Shown here: positions 37,500-47,469 of the stretch, piece after piece
How the letters are laid out: each line of letters opens with the position of its first letter
Numbering within the stretch: position 1 is the stretch's first letter
Source of the DNA: Liolophura sinensis
Taxonomy: Eukaryota; Mollusca; Polyplacophora; Chitonida; Chitonidae
NCBI RefSeq assembly: GCF_032854445.1
Contig: NC_088300.1
Span: 79,397,084-79,461,083, forward strand
Length of the DNA: 64,000 nucleotides
Direction: 5' to 3'
Program-made: the position numbers and the translations under genes
The notes under the pieces: generated by a model
Seen by the model: only the letters and a program-made list of their open reading frames with translations
Told to the model about the DNA's origin: nothing
Databases searched by the model: none

Positions 37500-38235
37500 A
37501 ATTTTGTAAATGTATATTAGGAGTAAAGTGCTCAACTCCAAATTTTGTGGTCTATGGGGAACTCGGGATTTACCCACTGTATATAAAGGTGTATCTGAGA
37601 ATAATCTCATACTGGGTTAAGATCATCCATTGAAAAGAGACAAAGGTGGGAAGTCTTATGTACAGGTTTATGTTCAAGGAATGTATGACAATCTATGGCT
37701 TACCAATGTTAAAACAATTCTATATTCAACAGGTCTAAACTTTATATGGGACACACAAGCTGTAAACAGTGCTACCTTTCTCACAAAAGTCCTGGAACAA
37801 ACACTAAAAGATCAGTTCCTCCAGAAATGGTTCAGTGATATTGAATCATCTCCCAAGGAAAGAATATACAAGATATATTAAACAGATTTCCAGCTAGAAA
37901 AATTTCTTCTGTAACTAAGGGAAAACGACAGAAAAGCCCTTAGTAAATTTCGGACATCCAGCCACAGACTTCCAATCGAAACAGGAAGATGGTCCAAAAC
38001 TGACAGATCACAACGTCTCAGTATGGCTTGTGAAACAGGTTGCACTGGTGACAAATATCACTCCTTATTCGTCTGTCCAAAACTAAAGCACTTGCGAGTA
38101 AAGTACAAAAGAGATAACCCTTATGCCTGCACACAACAAGCTAAACTGAAATTTATTTTGTAATCTATAGACGGGATCAGCCTAAAAAGGCTATCCCGTT
38201 TTATAAAGGAAGGCGTGACTATGTGTAAGTTTTAA
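37500..38235 (+). mobile_element. Non-LTR retrotransposon (LINE), decayed 3' end
   Basis: Translation shows the C-terminal part of a LINE reverse transcriptase ORF. VYGELGIYPLYIK and ISYWVKI are at about 37548-37630. After one frameshift come a W-rich stretch, SKFRTSSHRLPIETGRW at about 37940-37990, and a degenerate Cys/His knuckle (CETGCTGDKYHSLFVC) near 38025-38075. There are two internal stops. A short stem-loop (CGGGAT.AGCC/GGCT.ATCCCG, 38173-38198) follows the last stop. The catalytic domain is missing (5' truncation). Confidence 0.75.
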
Positions 38236-38339
38236 TGATATTCCTCATCGCTGTTGCAAACGTAAGTATATCTATAGCCGCCATATATTGTGTAAATATG
38301 TAAAATGCTGTACCTCCTGTACCACCCTGAGTGGTTTGA

Positions 38340-38530
38340 GTGGGATAAACCAACGAATGAAGCAGCTAATTTCCTATTGTTAGAACTCGGTTTCCTTTTC
38401 AACATACAGCCAGGTTCCTTTAACATGCAGGAACCTGTTCACCAGCTCGGTTCTCTTTACAACAACTTGGTTTCCTCCACAACAACCCTGATCTCTGTAC
38501 CTCTTGTTTATCCTTCCACCACAGTATGAT
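38340..38530. repeat. Second block of the GGTTCC-type repeat
   Basis: Matches 37340-37495 as described for the parent region, on the far side of the LINE fragment. Confidence 0.65.
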
Positions 38531-38601
38531 TTGTCCTATCACAGACTTACTCTACTCTGTTACAAGGTTTTCTTCAATACCGTTTGGCGTGCCCTGGCTT
38601 G

Positions 38602-38692
38602 TCAATCAATCAATCAATCGATCAATCAATCGATCAATCCATCCATCCATCCATCCATCCATCCATCCATCCATCCATCCATCCATCCATCC

Positions 38693-38747
<55 letters not shown>

Positions 38748-38756
38748 TATCAATAC
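38602..38756. repeat. Compound tetranucleotide (TCAA)n-(TCCA)n-(TCAA)n
   Basis: Pure TCAA with two TCGA units, then about fourteen TCCA units, then about fifteen TCAA units. The sharp switches suggest successive slippage from point variants. Confidence 0.97.
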
Positions 38757-38914
38757 AGCCTGGTTTTCTCAATTTATTTTATTCAAGCATGGTTTCCTAA
38801 CCAAATAAGTGTCTCGCCTCACACTCGACAGACACTACTGGAATGTACCAAAAAGCTACTTGTTAAATGTCAAAATTCAGAGCGAATCCTTTTCCACGTG
38901 TCGTTTCAGCTGAC

Positions 38915-39470
38915 TTTTATCAACCGCGAGGGTGTTGGTGAGTACTGTGTCATCTTTATATATCAACCGCGAGGGTGTTGGTGAGTACTTTGTCATCTTT
39001 ATATATCAACCGTGAGGGTGTAGGTGAGTGCTTTGTCATCTTTATATACCAACCGTGAGGGTGTTGATGCGTACTTTGACATCTTTATATATCAGCCGCA
39101 AGGGTATTGGTGAGTTCTATTTCATCTTTATATATCAACCGTGAGGGTGTAGGTGAGTGCTTTGACATCTTTATATATCAGCCGCAAGGGTATTGGTGAG
39201 TTCTATTTCATCTTTATATATCAACCGTGAGGGTGTAGGTGAGTGCTTTGTCATCTTTATATACCAACCGTGAGGGTGTTGATGCGTACTTTGACATCTT
39301 TATATATCAGCCGCAAGGGTATTGGTGAGTTCTATTTCATCTTTATATATCAACCGTGAGGGTGTAGGTGAGTGCTTTGTCATCTTTATATACCAACCGT
39401 GAGGGTGTTGATTATATATCAACCGCGAGAGTGATGGTGAGTGCTTTGTCATCTTAGTATATCAGTCGCG
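38915..39470. repeat. 43-bp minisatellite with higher-order structure
   Basis: Unit CCGTGAGGGTGTAGGTGAGT, GCTTTGTCATCTTTATATAC, CAA; about 13 copies. A marker variant (CAGCCGCAAGGGTATTGG) recurs at 39093, 39179 and 39308, that is at exactly 2 and then 3 unit lengths, showing block duplication. Confidence 0.93.
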
Positions 39471-39476
39471 GTAAAA

Positions 39477-41070
39477 TTGACGCATAATAAACATTACCCA
39501 TCGCCAAACACACGGCAAACATTGTCCATCGTCAGGCACATGACAAACATTGTCCATCGTCAGGCACATGGCAAACATCGTTCATCGTTAGGCACATGGC
39601 AAACATCAAGTATCGTCAGGCACATGGTAAACATTGTCCATCGTTAGGCACGTGGCGAACATTGTCCATCGCCAGGCAAATTGCAAACAATGTCGATCGT
39701 TAGGCACATGGCGAAACACTGTCCATCGTTAGGCACATGGCGAACATGGTCCATCGCCAGGCAAATTGCAAACATTGCCCATCGTTAGGCACATGGCTAA
39801 CATTGTCCATTGTTAGGCACATGGCGAACATTGTCCATCGTTAGGCACATGCCGAATATTGCCCATCGCCGGGCACATGGCGAACATTGTCCATCGCCGA
39901 GCACATGGCGAACATTGTCCATCGTTAGGCACAGGGCGAACATTGTCCATCGTTAGGCACATGGTGAACATTGTCCATCGTTAGGCACATGGCTAACATT
40001 GTCCATCGCCGGGCACATGGCGAACATTGTCCATCGTTAGGCACAGGGCGAACATTGTCCATCGTCAGGTATATGGCTAACATTGTCCATCGTTAGGCAC
40101 AGGGTGAACATTGTCCATCGTTAGGCACATAACGAACATGGTCCATCGTCAGGCACATGGCAGCCATTGTTCACTGTCAGGCACATGGCTAACATTGTCC
40201 ATTGTCAGGCACAGGGCGAACATTGTCCATCGTTAGGCACATCGCGAACATGGTTCATCGTTAGGCACACGACGAACATGGTCAATCGCCAGGCACATGG
40301 CAACCATTGTTCACTGTCAGGCACATGGCTAACATTGTCCATCGTTAGGGACATGGCAAACATTGTCCATCGTCAGGCACATCGCGAACATGGTCCATCG
40401 CCGGGCGCATCGCAAACATTGTCCATCATTAGGCAAATCGCTAACATGGTCCATGGCCGGGCACATGGCGAACATTGTCCATCGCCAGGCAAATGGCAAA
40501 CACTGTCGATCGTTAGGCACTGGGCGAATATTGCCCATGGCCAGGCACATGGTTAACACTGTCCATCGTCAGGGACATCGCGAACATTGTTCATCATTAG
40601 GCACATCGCTAACATGGTCCATCACCGGGCACACGGCGAACATTGTCCACCCTCAAGTACATGGCGAACATTATCCATCGTTAGGCACATGGCGAACATT
40701 GCCCATTACGTCAGGAACATACCAAACATGGTCCATCGCCCAGCATATGGCAAACATTGTCCACCGTCGAGCAAATGGCCAACATTGGGCGAATATTGCC
40801 CATGGCCAGGCACATGGTTAACACTGTCCATCGTCAGGGACATCGCGAACATTGTTCATCATTAGGCACATCGCTAACATGGTCCATTACCGGGCACATG
40901 GCGAACATTGTCCACCCTCAAGTACATGGCGAACATTATCCATCGTTAGGCACATGGCGAACATTGCCCATTACGTCAGGAACATGCCAAACATGGTCCA
41001 TCGCCCAGCATATGGCAAACATTGTCCACCGTCGAGCAAATGGCCAACATTGTCCATCGTCAGGCACAGG
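39477..41070. repeat. 28-bp minisatellite, about 56 copies, with a 265-bp block duplication
   Basis: Unit CATTGTCCATCGTTAGGCAC, ATGGCGAA. The block starting at TGGGCGAATATTGCCC (40521) is repeated nearly base for base from 40786. There are no unique spacers, so it is a plain tandem array. Confidence 0.96.
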
Positions 41071-41214
41071 TTCGAACTTTCAGCTGTAGTTGCACGCGAC
41101 CTCGTTCGTCAATGGCCATTCAGCTGTGCCTTTACTTGCATTGAGAGCTCTGAAATATATGTTACTGATTTTTTATGATTGTTTACGAAACACAACGAAG
41201 GATGTTTATTGATT

Positions 41215-41505
41215 AAGGTAATACTTATGGAATAAAAGTTTAACATGTAATAAGGGCATGCTTATGTAAGATAAAGTATAAAGATATAAAATAAAAGACT
41301 AAAAGGTTATTAACGTGAAATAAAGGGATGGTCATGTAAGGTAAAAATGTTAGTAAAGGCTATTAACAGGACATAAAGGGTTGGTCATATAAGGTAAAAA
41401 TTGAAGGTTATTAACGTGACATAAAGGGTTGGTCATGTAAGGCAAAATGTTAGCGAAGGTTATTAACGTGAAATAAAGGGGTAATCATGTAAGGTAACTT
41501 TGTAC
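41215..41505. repeat. About 52-bp tandem repeat abutting exon 2
   Basis: Unit AGGTTATTAACGTGAAATAA, AGGGTTGGTCATGTAAGGTA, AAATGTTAGCGA; five to six copies, most regular on the right. It ends about 40-60 bases before the candidate exon 2 acceptors, so it includes the likely branch-point region. Confidence 0.85.
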
Positions 41506-41565
41506 ATGATTTCACGCAGGTGTTTTGTTTTCATTGTATGTGTAGTGCTTGGCCGGACGTCTAAG

Positions 41566-41821
41566 GTTGGGGTGATAAAGGAACACTCAGGTCGACTGAT
41601 CGCTTCTGCACACTCCAACTGCTCGGAGACAAACATGGAGTTTGCTATAGCGCCGTACAAGGCCAACTTCTACGTGGCCTGGAAAGTCTGCGCTGATCCC
41701 TGGACTCAGGAGAACGGCGAATGGAGCTTCAGGTGCACGTATCAGGACCCGAACGGTCAGGAACAGTGTCGTGATTGTGGCAAAAAGTATCGAGATTCGA
41801 GCAGAGACAGTGACCAACCAA
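41566..41821 (+). CDS. Secreted cysteine-rich protein, exon 2
   Basis: An 85-codon exon with codon use and GC content clearly above its surroundings. It encodes a hydrophilic domain with five cysteines (HSNCSE, WKVCAD, FRCTYQ, QCRDCG) and aromatic runs (ANFYVAWKV, GEWSFRC). The end is a consensus donor CCAA/GTAAGA (41821/41822), phase 1. The left boundary is uncertain. Starting at GTT 41566 (after CTAAG) gives phase 0, matching exon 1. The stronger-looking acceptor TATGTGTAG before 41546 would need phase 1 and hence an unseen small exon. No domain family was recognised. Confidence 0.65.
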
Positions 41822-42755
41822 GTAAGACATGACTCAATGCTGTTTATACTCAGCTCCCCAAGTGCTATCGAGAGCAGAGACAGTGACCACCCAATTAAGA
41901 CATGACTCACTGCTGTATTATACTCAGCACCCCCCTCCCCCCTCCGTGATATCGAGAGCAGAGACAGTGACCACCCAATTAAGGCATGACTCACTGCTGT
42001 ATTATACTCAGCACCCCCCCCCCCTCCGTGCTATCGAGAACAGAGACAGTGACCACCCAATTAAGACATGACTCACTGCTGTATTATACTCAGCACCCCC
42101 CTCCCCCCTCCGTGATATCGAGAGCAGAGACAGTGACCACCCAATTAAGACATGACTCACTGCTGTATTATACTCAGCACCTCTCCCCCCTCCGTGATAT
42201 CGAGAACAGAGACAGTGACCACCCAATTAAGACATGACTCACTGCTGTATTATACTCAGCACCCCCCCCCCCCACTCCGTGATATCGAGAACAGAGACAG
42301 TGACCACCCAATTAAGACATGACTCACTGCTGTATTATACTCAGCACCTCCCCCCCCCATCCGTGATATCGAGAGCAGAGACAGTGACCACCCAATTAAG
42401 ACATGACTCACTGCTGTATTATACTCAGCACCTCTCCCCCCCTCCGTGATATCGAGAACAGAGACAGTGACCACCCAATTAAGACATGACTCACTGCTGT
42501 ATTATACTCAGCACCCCCCCCCCCACTCCGTGATATCGAGAACAGAGACAGTGACCACCAAATTAAGACATGACTCACTGCTGTATTATACTCAGCACCT
42601 CCCCCCCCCCTCCGTGATATCGAGAACAGAGACAGTGACCACCCAATTAAGACATGACTCACTGCTGTATTATACTCAGCACCTCCTCCCCCTCCGTGAT
42701 ATCGAGAACAGAGACAGTGACCACCCAATTAAGGACATGACTCACTGCTGTATTT
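41822..42755. repeat. About 83-bp minisatellite derived from exon 2 and its donor
   Basis: Eleven copies of CGAGAGCAGAGACAGTGACC, ACCCAATTAAGACATGACTC, ACTGCTGTATTATACTCAGC, then a C-rich run. The unit matches the last about 30 bases of exon 2 plus the first about 50 bases of intron 2. Where exon 2 has CCAAGTAAG, every copy has ATTAAG, so the donor GT is lost. Poly-C length varies between copies. Confidence 0.93.
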
Positions 42756-42953
42756 CGCTTGACGTTCAGCATGAAGGGGATAGTGCAACAACTCGTTGAC
42801 CCGTATCAGTATAATGGCTCGGGCGGGTCGGCTTACTAGCCTTCGGTAAGAGGTGTCAGTGAAGCAGCACTAGATAAAAGAGCGGTGGAAATCCTGCAAC
42901 AAGGAGGCACATTACATGCACTCGAAGGATTCCTTCGTCGTCATATGACGACT
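42755..42953 (+). mobile_element. Type 2 SINE, lacking tRNA head and tail
   Basis: CGCTTGACGTTCAGC, TATCAGTATAATGGCTCGGG, AAGCAGCACTAGATAAAAGA and ACTCGAAGGATTCCTTCGTC match the 53199 copy. It is joined directly to the 83-bp array. Confidence 0.75.
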
Positions 42954-43146
42954 TCATATTTAATTGATTTGGAATAAGAAACTATTCTAGCTATTCTTAA
43001 GTCTGTTTAGCCTTAGAAACGCCAGTTGAGATATGAGGAGTCGCGATATTACAGGGATAAAACTACAAGCGAGGTGACCATGTATCAGTAAGGTTGAACT
43101 GTATTTTCGTTCCAAATGCACAATACCAAACGCAGTCCAACAACAC

Positions 43147-43262
43147 AACAGGAAAAGAGAGAAAACAGGCCAGAGCCCCCCCACCCCCAATGCAAGCAGG
43201 GTGGATAATTCTGCACACACATTGACATGTAACCTGAATTACATAACCATAATACTTTGGCA
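43147..43262 (-). repeat. LTR-like direct repeat, distal copy
   Basis: Shares AGAGAGAAAACAGGCCAGAG, a C-rich run, CACACATTGACATGTAACCT and CATAACCATAATACTTTGGC with 46763-46860. Similarity stops sharply on both sides. Confidence 0.6.
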
Positions 43263-43812
43263 CGGCTACTTTTTTCTAGTCTGGCCACTCTTGAGAACAC
43301 AAGACGGAGATTAACACCACAAAACACGTAGAAGAGACAGATTGATGTTAAATGAAAGTCACTGCAGAGTAAAAGTCAGAAAGTGAGGAGGCATAATTCA
43401 GTGGTGAATGAAACTGAATAATGGTACAAACAATCTGTGAAACATGATACCAAAAATGCATTGTGCGTTAATCAACGTCATCTAGATGTTTTGGTGACCG
43501 CAGTGGTCTCACCAAATTTCAGCACTAGAATCTGTGTTATATTCAGAAAGTGTAATCCCTATTAACGATAATACTTTGGGTAACAAGAACACCATCTTTT
43601 GCAATAGTGACGGTGTTTAGGTATCACTTTACGTCTTTAATGGCGGTGGACTTCTTACAGGGGCGGGTGTCCCTGCTTGAGATGGGCATGAGCACGATGT
43701 AGATCAGGGCATTCAGACTAGGGAGCAAGCCATACGGAGCGAGTTGTGAAAGGCAGTTTAGTTATGCCACTGAGAATTGTCGTTAGGCGAGCACCGATGG
43801 ACAACACAACTT

Positions 43813-44471
43813 TCAGAACGTTGGACAAATGAAACACACCTGGCAGGAGGGATCGTCACAGTCTAGCATTTCGACTGGCGAAGTCTGAAGGGACATTTGC
43901 AGAACCAGCTGGATGGCGGATAGAAGCCTGGCATCGGCTGACGGTGGGCAGGCAATGTTGACACCTTGGACTGGCAGAAAACTCGCCACGACATTGGAAG
44001 GCTTGGACACTATGGGAGGATGGCACTATGTATGGATGAAAGTGCTTGGTTGCCACCGCAATGGACAGTGCTTCAATTTCACACAGGATCCACGTTATTT
44101 GTCGTCCTCGAAGTTTCGCACTGAAGAATCCCCGCGAAGTGTTGCCGATCATTGCGGGTTATATACAGAGTAGCTCCGATGCCATGTCTTTTGACGGATC
44201 CGTCTGTGACGATCCATAGTTGGTCCTCTGGGCGGGGTAGAACAATGGCTTTATTAGTGGATAAGGCCTGTTGGGCTGAGTGAAAAGCCTGGAGTTCTTC
44301 ATCTGACCACAAGAATTGGTCGTTTGATTGACGTCCAGCGGTGAAAGGGTCCAACGGAGACAAGATGCTAGAACAGCGTGGAATTACTCGAGCCAAGATC
44401 CTTGTAGACCCCCATAAATGAGCGTAAGCCATGAACAGTTGTCGGCCCAGGACAAGACGCCAGGGCAACAA
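43813..44471 (-). pseudogene. RNase H and downstream relic of the gypsy-like element
   Basis: Contains an RNase H start (LWIVTDGSVKRHGIGATLYI at about 44220-44160). A shifted frame continues with [16 protein letters not shown] Cys-rich tail (CDDPSCQVC near 43860) looks like the integrase zinc-binding end. It spans at least three frames with stops, so it is non-functional. Confidence 0.75.
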
Positions 44472-44473
44472 TA

Positions 44474-45253
44474 CGGTCAGGGCGAGCGTAGACAGATCCC
44501 TCCCTCAGATCCAACCTAAGCTGGCGACTGATGAGGGGCGATGACTGTCTTGGAGGAGGACAGACGCAAACTGTTTTTCTGTAGTGTTTGTAGTAGTCTT
44601 TCCCATAGCAATTCCTCTTGTGTTTGGGCACCGTAGGAAAGATCATCTGCTACTTTTACAACCATGCCCTGTTCTGGAAAGTCTCTCAGAACTCTGCACA
44701 TTAGTTCCTCTCAGGCAGTCTCCGAGCCTGGCATTCCCATTGCGGACCGTACATAAACAAGGACGCCACGAAACCGAGTAGCGACACCGCAATACTTCAT
44801 TGAATCTTTAGAAAGAGGGATCTGGTAGAACGCACGTGAGAGATCGGTAGTTATTATATACTTCCAACGACTAATTTGGCGTAGGGTGGAATCCACGTCT
44901 GGCATAACAGAAGGTTGAGGCTTGCTATAGGGACCCACGTCAGCAAAGGCAGTCACAAGACGGGAGCCACCACTTGGTTTCTTAACCAAAAATGAAGGAT
45001 TCAGTTATTCCACAGATATCACGGCCTCTTCCGGTCGTTGAAATACTCCGACTTCTTGTGATTCATCAAACTTGTGCTGAAGCTCGATAAGGTTGTCACG
45101 GAATAATTCTGGAGGCGGCCTTTTTTGTGGAGGCTGAGCGGGATCCATATTTACAACTGAGTGGAATGGGCCTGAGGCACCGTTGTAGCCCACGGGTTCT
45201 GGATCAAAGACATCCTCGAAATTGACCAGTATATCTCGGAACTTGGCTTTCAT
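44474..45253 (-). pseudogene. Reverse transcriptase relic of the gypsy-like element
   Basis: Linker (PPQKRPPPELFRD..LIELQ) at about 45150-45060. Then come a [12 protein letters not shown] block, motif A ([13 protein letters not shown] at about 44860), motif B (GMPGS) near 44720 and a degenerate motif C (VADDLS) near 44655. Interrupted by stop codons (after ETA at 44711 and before 45000) and frameshifts. Confidence 0.85.
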
Positions 45254-45284
45254 GGCTGGGGACAGGATATTATTGGGCTCAATG

Positions 45285-45800
45285 TTAACACTGCTGGGGT
45301 GATGTGTGAACGCTGGGAATGATTAAATATGTCGTTGGGGGAAAAACTGACCGTATTTGGCAAACGTGTTCATCACCAAGAACAGTTTTGGGTTCACTGG
45401 ACAGGTTAGATACACGTATCTTTCTTGATATGCTAGTTAACAGATGGGGTTTTGGCCACATATGAGCATATTTGCTGTTGACAGGACTATCCACACGGGG
45501 CTCTAGAGCATACGCGTTGTCTGGATCCAATATCCGACACGTCCACTTCTAAAAGTTTATCCGGCCAAATTGTTGACGCATGAGATGGGGCGCGAATCAA
45601 ATGGGGACGGTGGATGGTGTGAGTGGCCGGATGCGAGCTTGCGGAGACATACCTATAACTGATACCGTCACTAAATATGATCACACGCTTGAATTGGGCG
45701 AACGGCAATGTCATTGCGTTCCATGAATGGGGTTCCCGCGAGCATCTCCACGTCCAAGTTTTCAACCACGAGGACGCAAAAGATTACGAATCTTTGTGAA
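45285..45800 (-). pseudogene. Protease-to-linker relic of the gypsy-like element
   Basis: Frame-shifted pieces with the FMERND/PF-type C-terminal end of a retropepsin-like domain (about 45740-45700), followed by a WPKPHLL and EHVCQIR block before the RT linker. The catalytic D[ST]G was not located. Several frame changes are present. Confidence 0.55.
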
Positions 45801-46217
45801 GTCATTTTCGCCGACGACGTTGAGCGCGGATGATCCATCCCGTCGTCAGAGGTTACTTCGGCAATGTCGTCGCAGGGTTGTTCGACAATATTTACGATTT
45901 TGGCGGGCCTTTTCGAGTTATTTGTCTTGTTCAGGATGGTAAGAAAACTCCCTCAAATAATGGCGGCGCGGGGTTAGCAGAGGCAAATCTATTCTTAAAT
46001 GTACATGTACGCATTACTTTTGTCTCCTCCGTTGTTCTGATTTCATCAAGGAGGGAGGCAAGTGCCTGTGAAATCTCAGGTTTTATCGACGCTAATGTTA
46101 TGAAGCATATTTCTTTGCCGTATCGCTGTTTAATGAGCTGAGGAATGTGCGGGGTGTAAAAGTCACAACCATGTAAGGAAGATGAAATTTTCGAGGGACG
46201 GGGAGAGTTCTTCGTCC

Positions 46218-46593
46218 TCAGCTACAGCAGCATTGGCGGTGTTGAATGCTGCCGTCGCGCAGTAGTAAATTATCTTCAACAAACACCATAAGGCGTTGGT
46301 AGAGACGCTGGCCGTTCGTCGGGTTATAGGTGGGTAGCGGAGAAGTCCAGGAAACGTGCGCCTGATGACTGAAAGCCATAATGTAGCCGAATGGTTTGCC
46401 AGATATTGTTAATGTAGGTAGAGTTCCCGACAATGGTGTTCCGTGAAATAACTGGACAATAGTTGGCAATTTGTCCCAGCATCAACTCAAACATAGTAAC
46501 CTTTTGCTCAGCTGTGTGACGTTCTGCCTGTTCTACATGTTCACCATCATCTCTGTGGCCACGCAGAGGGGACGCACGGGATTTTTTCCCCAC
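46218..46593 (-). pseudogene. Gag-like relic of the gypsy-like element
   Basis: [20 protein letters not shown] and [20 protein letters not shown], then a frameshift into NPTNGQRLYQRLMVFVEDNL. This matches the matrix/capsid-like start known from invertebrate gypsy-type elements of this kind (from memory of the family pattern). Confidence 0.6.
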
Positions 46594-46762
46594 TGAGCAC
46601 CGAGGAGTAAAAACGGGGCGAAATTAGGAAATTAGTGACAAGGTGTACTGTAGATTATGTCTTCAGGAGTTCACAGTCTCCTGCTTAGACAAACACCATT
46701 GTTTAGGTGCTCTGTGTGTTGGCCATGTTAGAGAGTTATAATTACTCACGAAGAAAACGAGT

Positions 46763-46860
46763 AAGAGAGAGAAAACAGGCCAGAGTGCTCCCCCTCCCCC
46801 CCCCCCCCCCCGCCCACACACTGACAGGTAACCTAAACTACATAACCATAATACTTTGGC
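46763..46860 (-). repeat. LTR-like direct repeat, proximal copy
   Basis: Partner of 43147-43262, with a poly-C tract (46792-46810) expanded relative to it. Confidence 0.6.
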
Positions 46861-46915
46861 GAAAGGAAACCCGTTTGTGAAAATCCATTGTTAATCAGCT
46901 GTTAAGATCATCGTA

Positions 46916-46975
46916 TATAGCACAGTGTTAGGGAATTCCTGTGGGTATAGCACAGGGTTAGGGAATTCCTGTGGG
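46916..46975. repeat. Two tandem 30-bp units upstream of exon 3
   Basis: TATAGCACAG(T/G)GTTAGGGAA then TTCCTGTGGG, twice in a row, about 50 bases before the exon 3 acceptor. Confidence 0.85.
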
Positions 46976-47024
46976 TGTCACAGACACATTCTACACCAGT
47001 TCCGTTAATATGTTTGTTTTTCAG

Positions 47025-47170
47025 TGCTGGTGAAGGGACCAGTGTTAACCGTCAAGTTCAACGCCCCTCCTGGCATCGACAAGTCCATCATATTCGCCTA
47101 CTGTTTCTTTGACGGAATAACGGAAACGGAAGAAGCATGCTTTACTGACATGGAAAAGGAATGCTTTTAG
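47025..47170 (+). CDS. Secreted cysteine-rich protein, exon 3 (last)
   Basis: A strong acceptor (TATGTTTGTTTTTCAG) precedes 47025. The exon starts in phase 1, exactly complementing the exon 2 donor, and reads 48 full codons to TAG at 47168-47170. It adds three cysteines (AYCFFDG, EEACFTD, KECF), for eight in the mature protein. Total with exons 1 and 2 is 471 bases, 156 residues. Acidic C-terminus. Four disulfides are plausible by inference. A poly(A) signal follows at 47251. Confidence 0.7.
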
Positions 47171-47250
47171 AAGCACCCTTGCTTAGTTAATCTATCTATA
47201 CCTTGAAAGAATGTTTGAAAGTGATTTCTGCCAACCACGTGTAACAGTAA

Positions 47251-47256
47251 AATAAA
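47251..47256 (+). terminator. Poly(A) signal of the secreted-protein gene
   Basis: AATAAA 80 bases past the stop codon of exon 3, on the same strand. Confidence 0.7.
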
Positions 47257-47469
47257 CAGATAGCTGATGATTTTCAGATGGGTTTTAGTCAGTTCTGTTC
47301 TCTTTATGTTAGATTACAGGCTTTTAACAATGTTAACAAATCAGTTGTCAATTATCAGTTGAAGAGAAATCAGTTTGAAGAGAAACACGCGCTTCAGTTC
47401 GAACAGTTTCTTACACAGATTGTTATGATTGAGACCGCTCGTTCAGCCTACTAAAGCTGTCTACAGCTT

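Larger units (their letters stand above)
36740..38800. repeat. Ancestral degenerate tandem region based on GGTTCCTTT units
   Basis: GGTTCCTTT-type and TTTCC.TTACA-type units recur at 36755-36800, 37136-37500, 38380-38530 and 38760-38790. The block 37340-37495 is clearly matched by 38385-38525 (ACATACGGCCAGGTTC; CCACAACAACCCTGAT; ATCCTTCCACCACAG). A SINE, a LINE fragment and a tetranucleotide run now break it up. Confidence 0.6.
43150..46861 (-). mobile_element. Decayed Ty3/gypsy-like LTR retrotransposon
   Basis: Minus-strand order gag, protease/linker, reverse transcriptase, RNase H and a zinc-finger-like remnant, spread over all three frames. Direct repeats of about 100 bases flank the coding relics in the same orientation (43147-43262 and 46763-46860; shared GAGAAAACAGGCCAGAG and ACATAACCATAATACTTTGG). 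They are probably LTR remnants. The integrase core is absent, consistent with an internal deletion. It is inserted in intron 2 of the secreted-protein gene, antisense to it, and cannot encode a functional product. Confidence 0.8.

Noticed and set aside
39477-41070. 28-bp direct repeats resembling a CRISPR array
   Set aside because: Units are contiguous and variable with no unique spacers, in a spliced eukaryotic context without cas genes.
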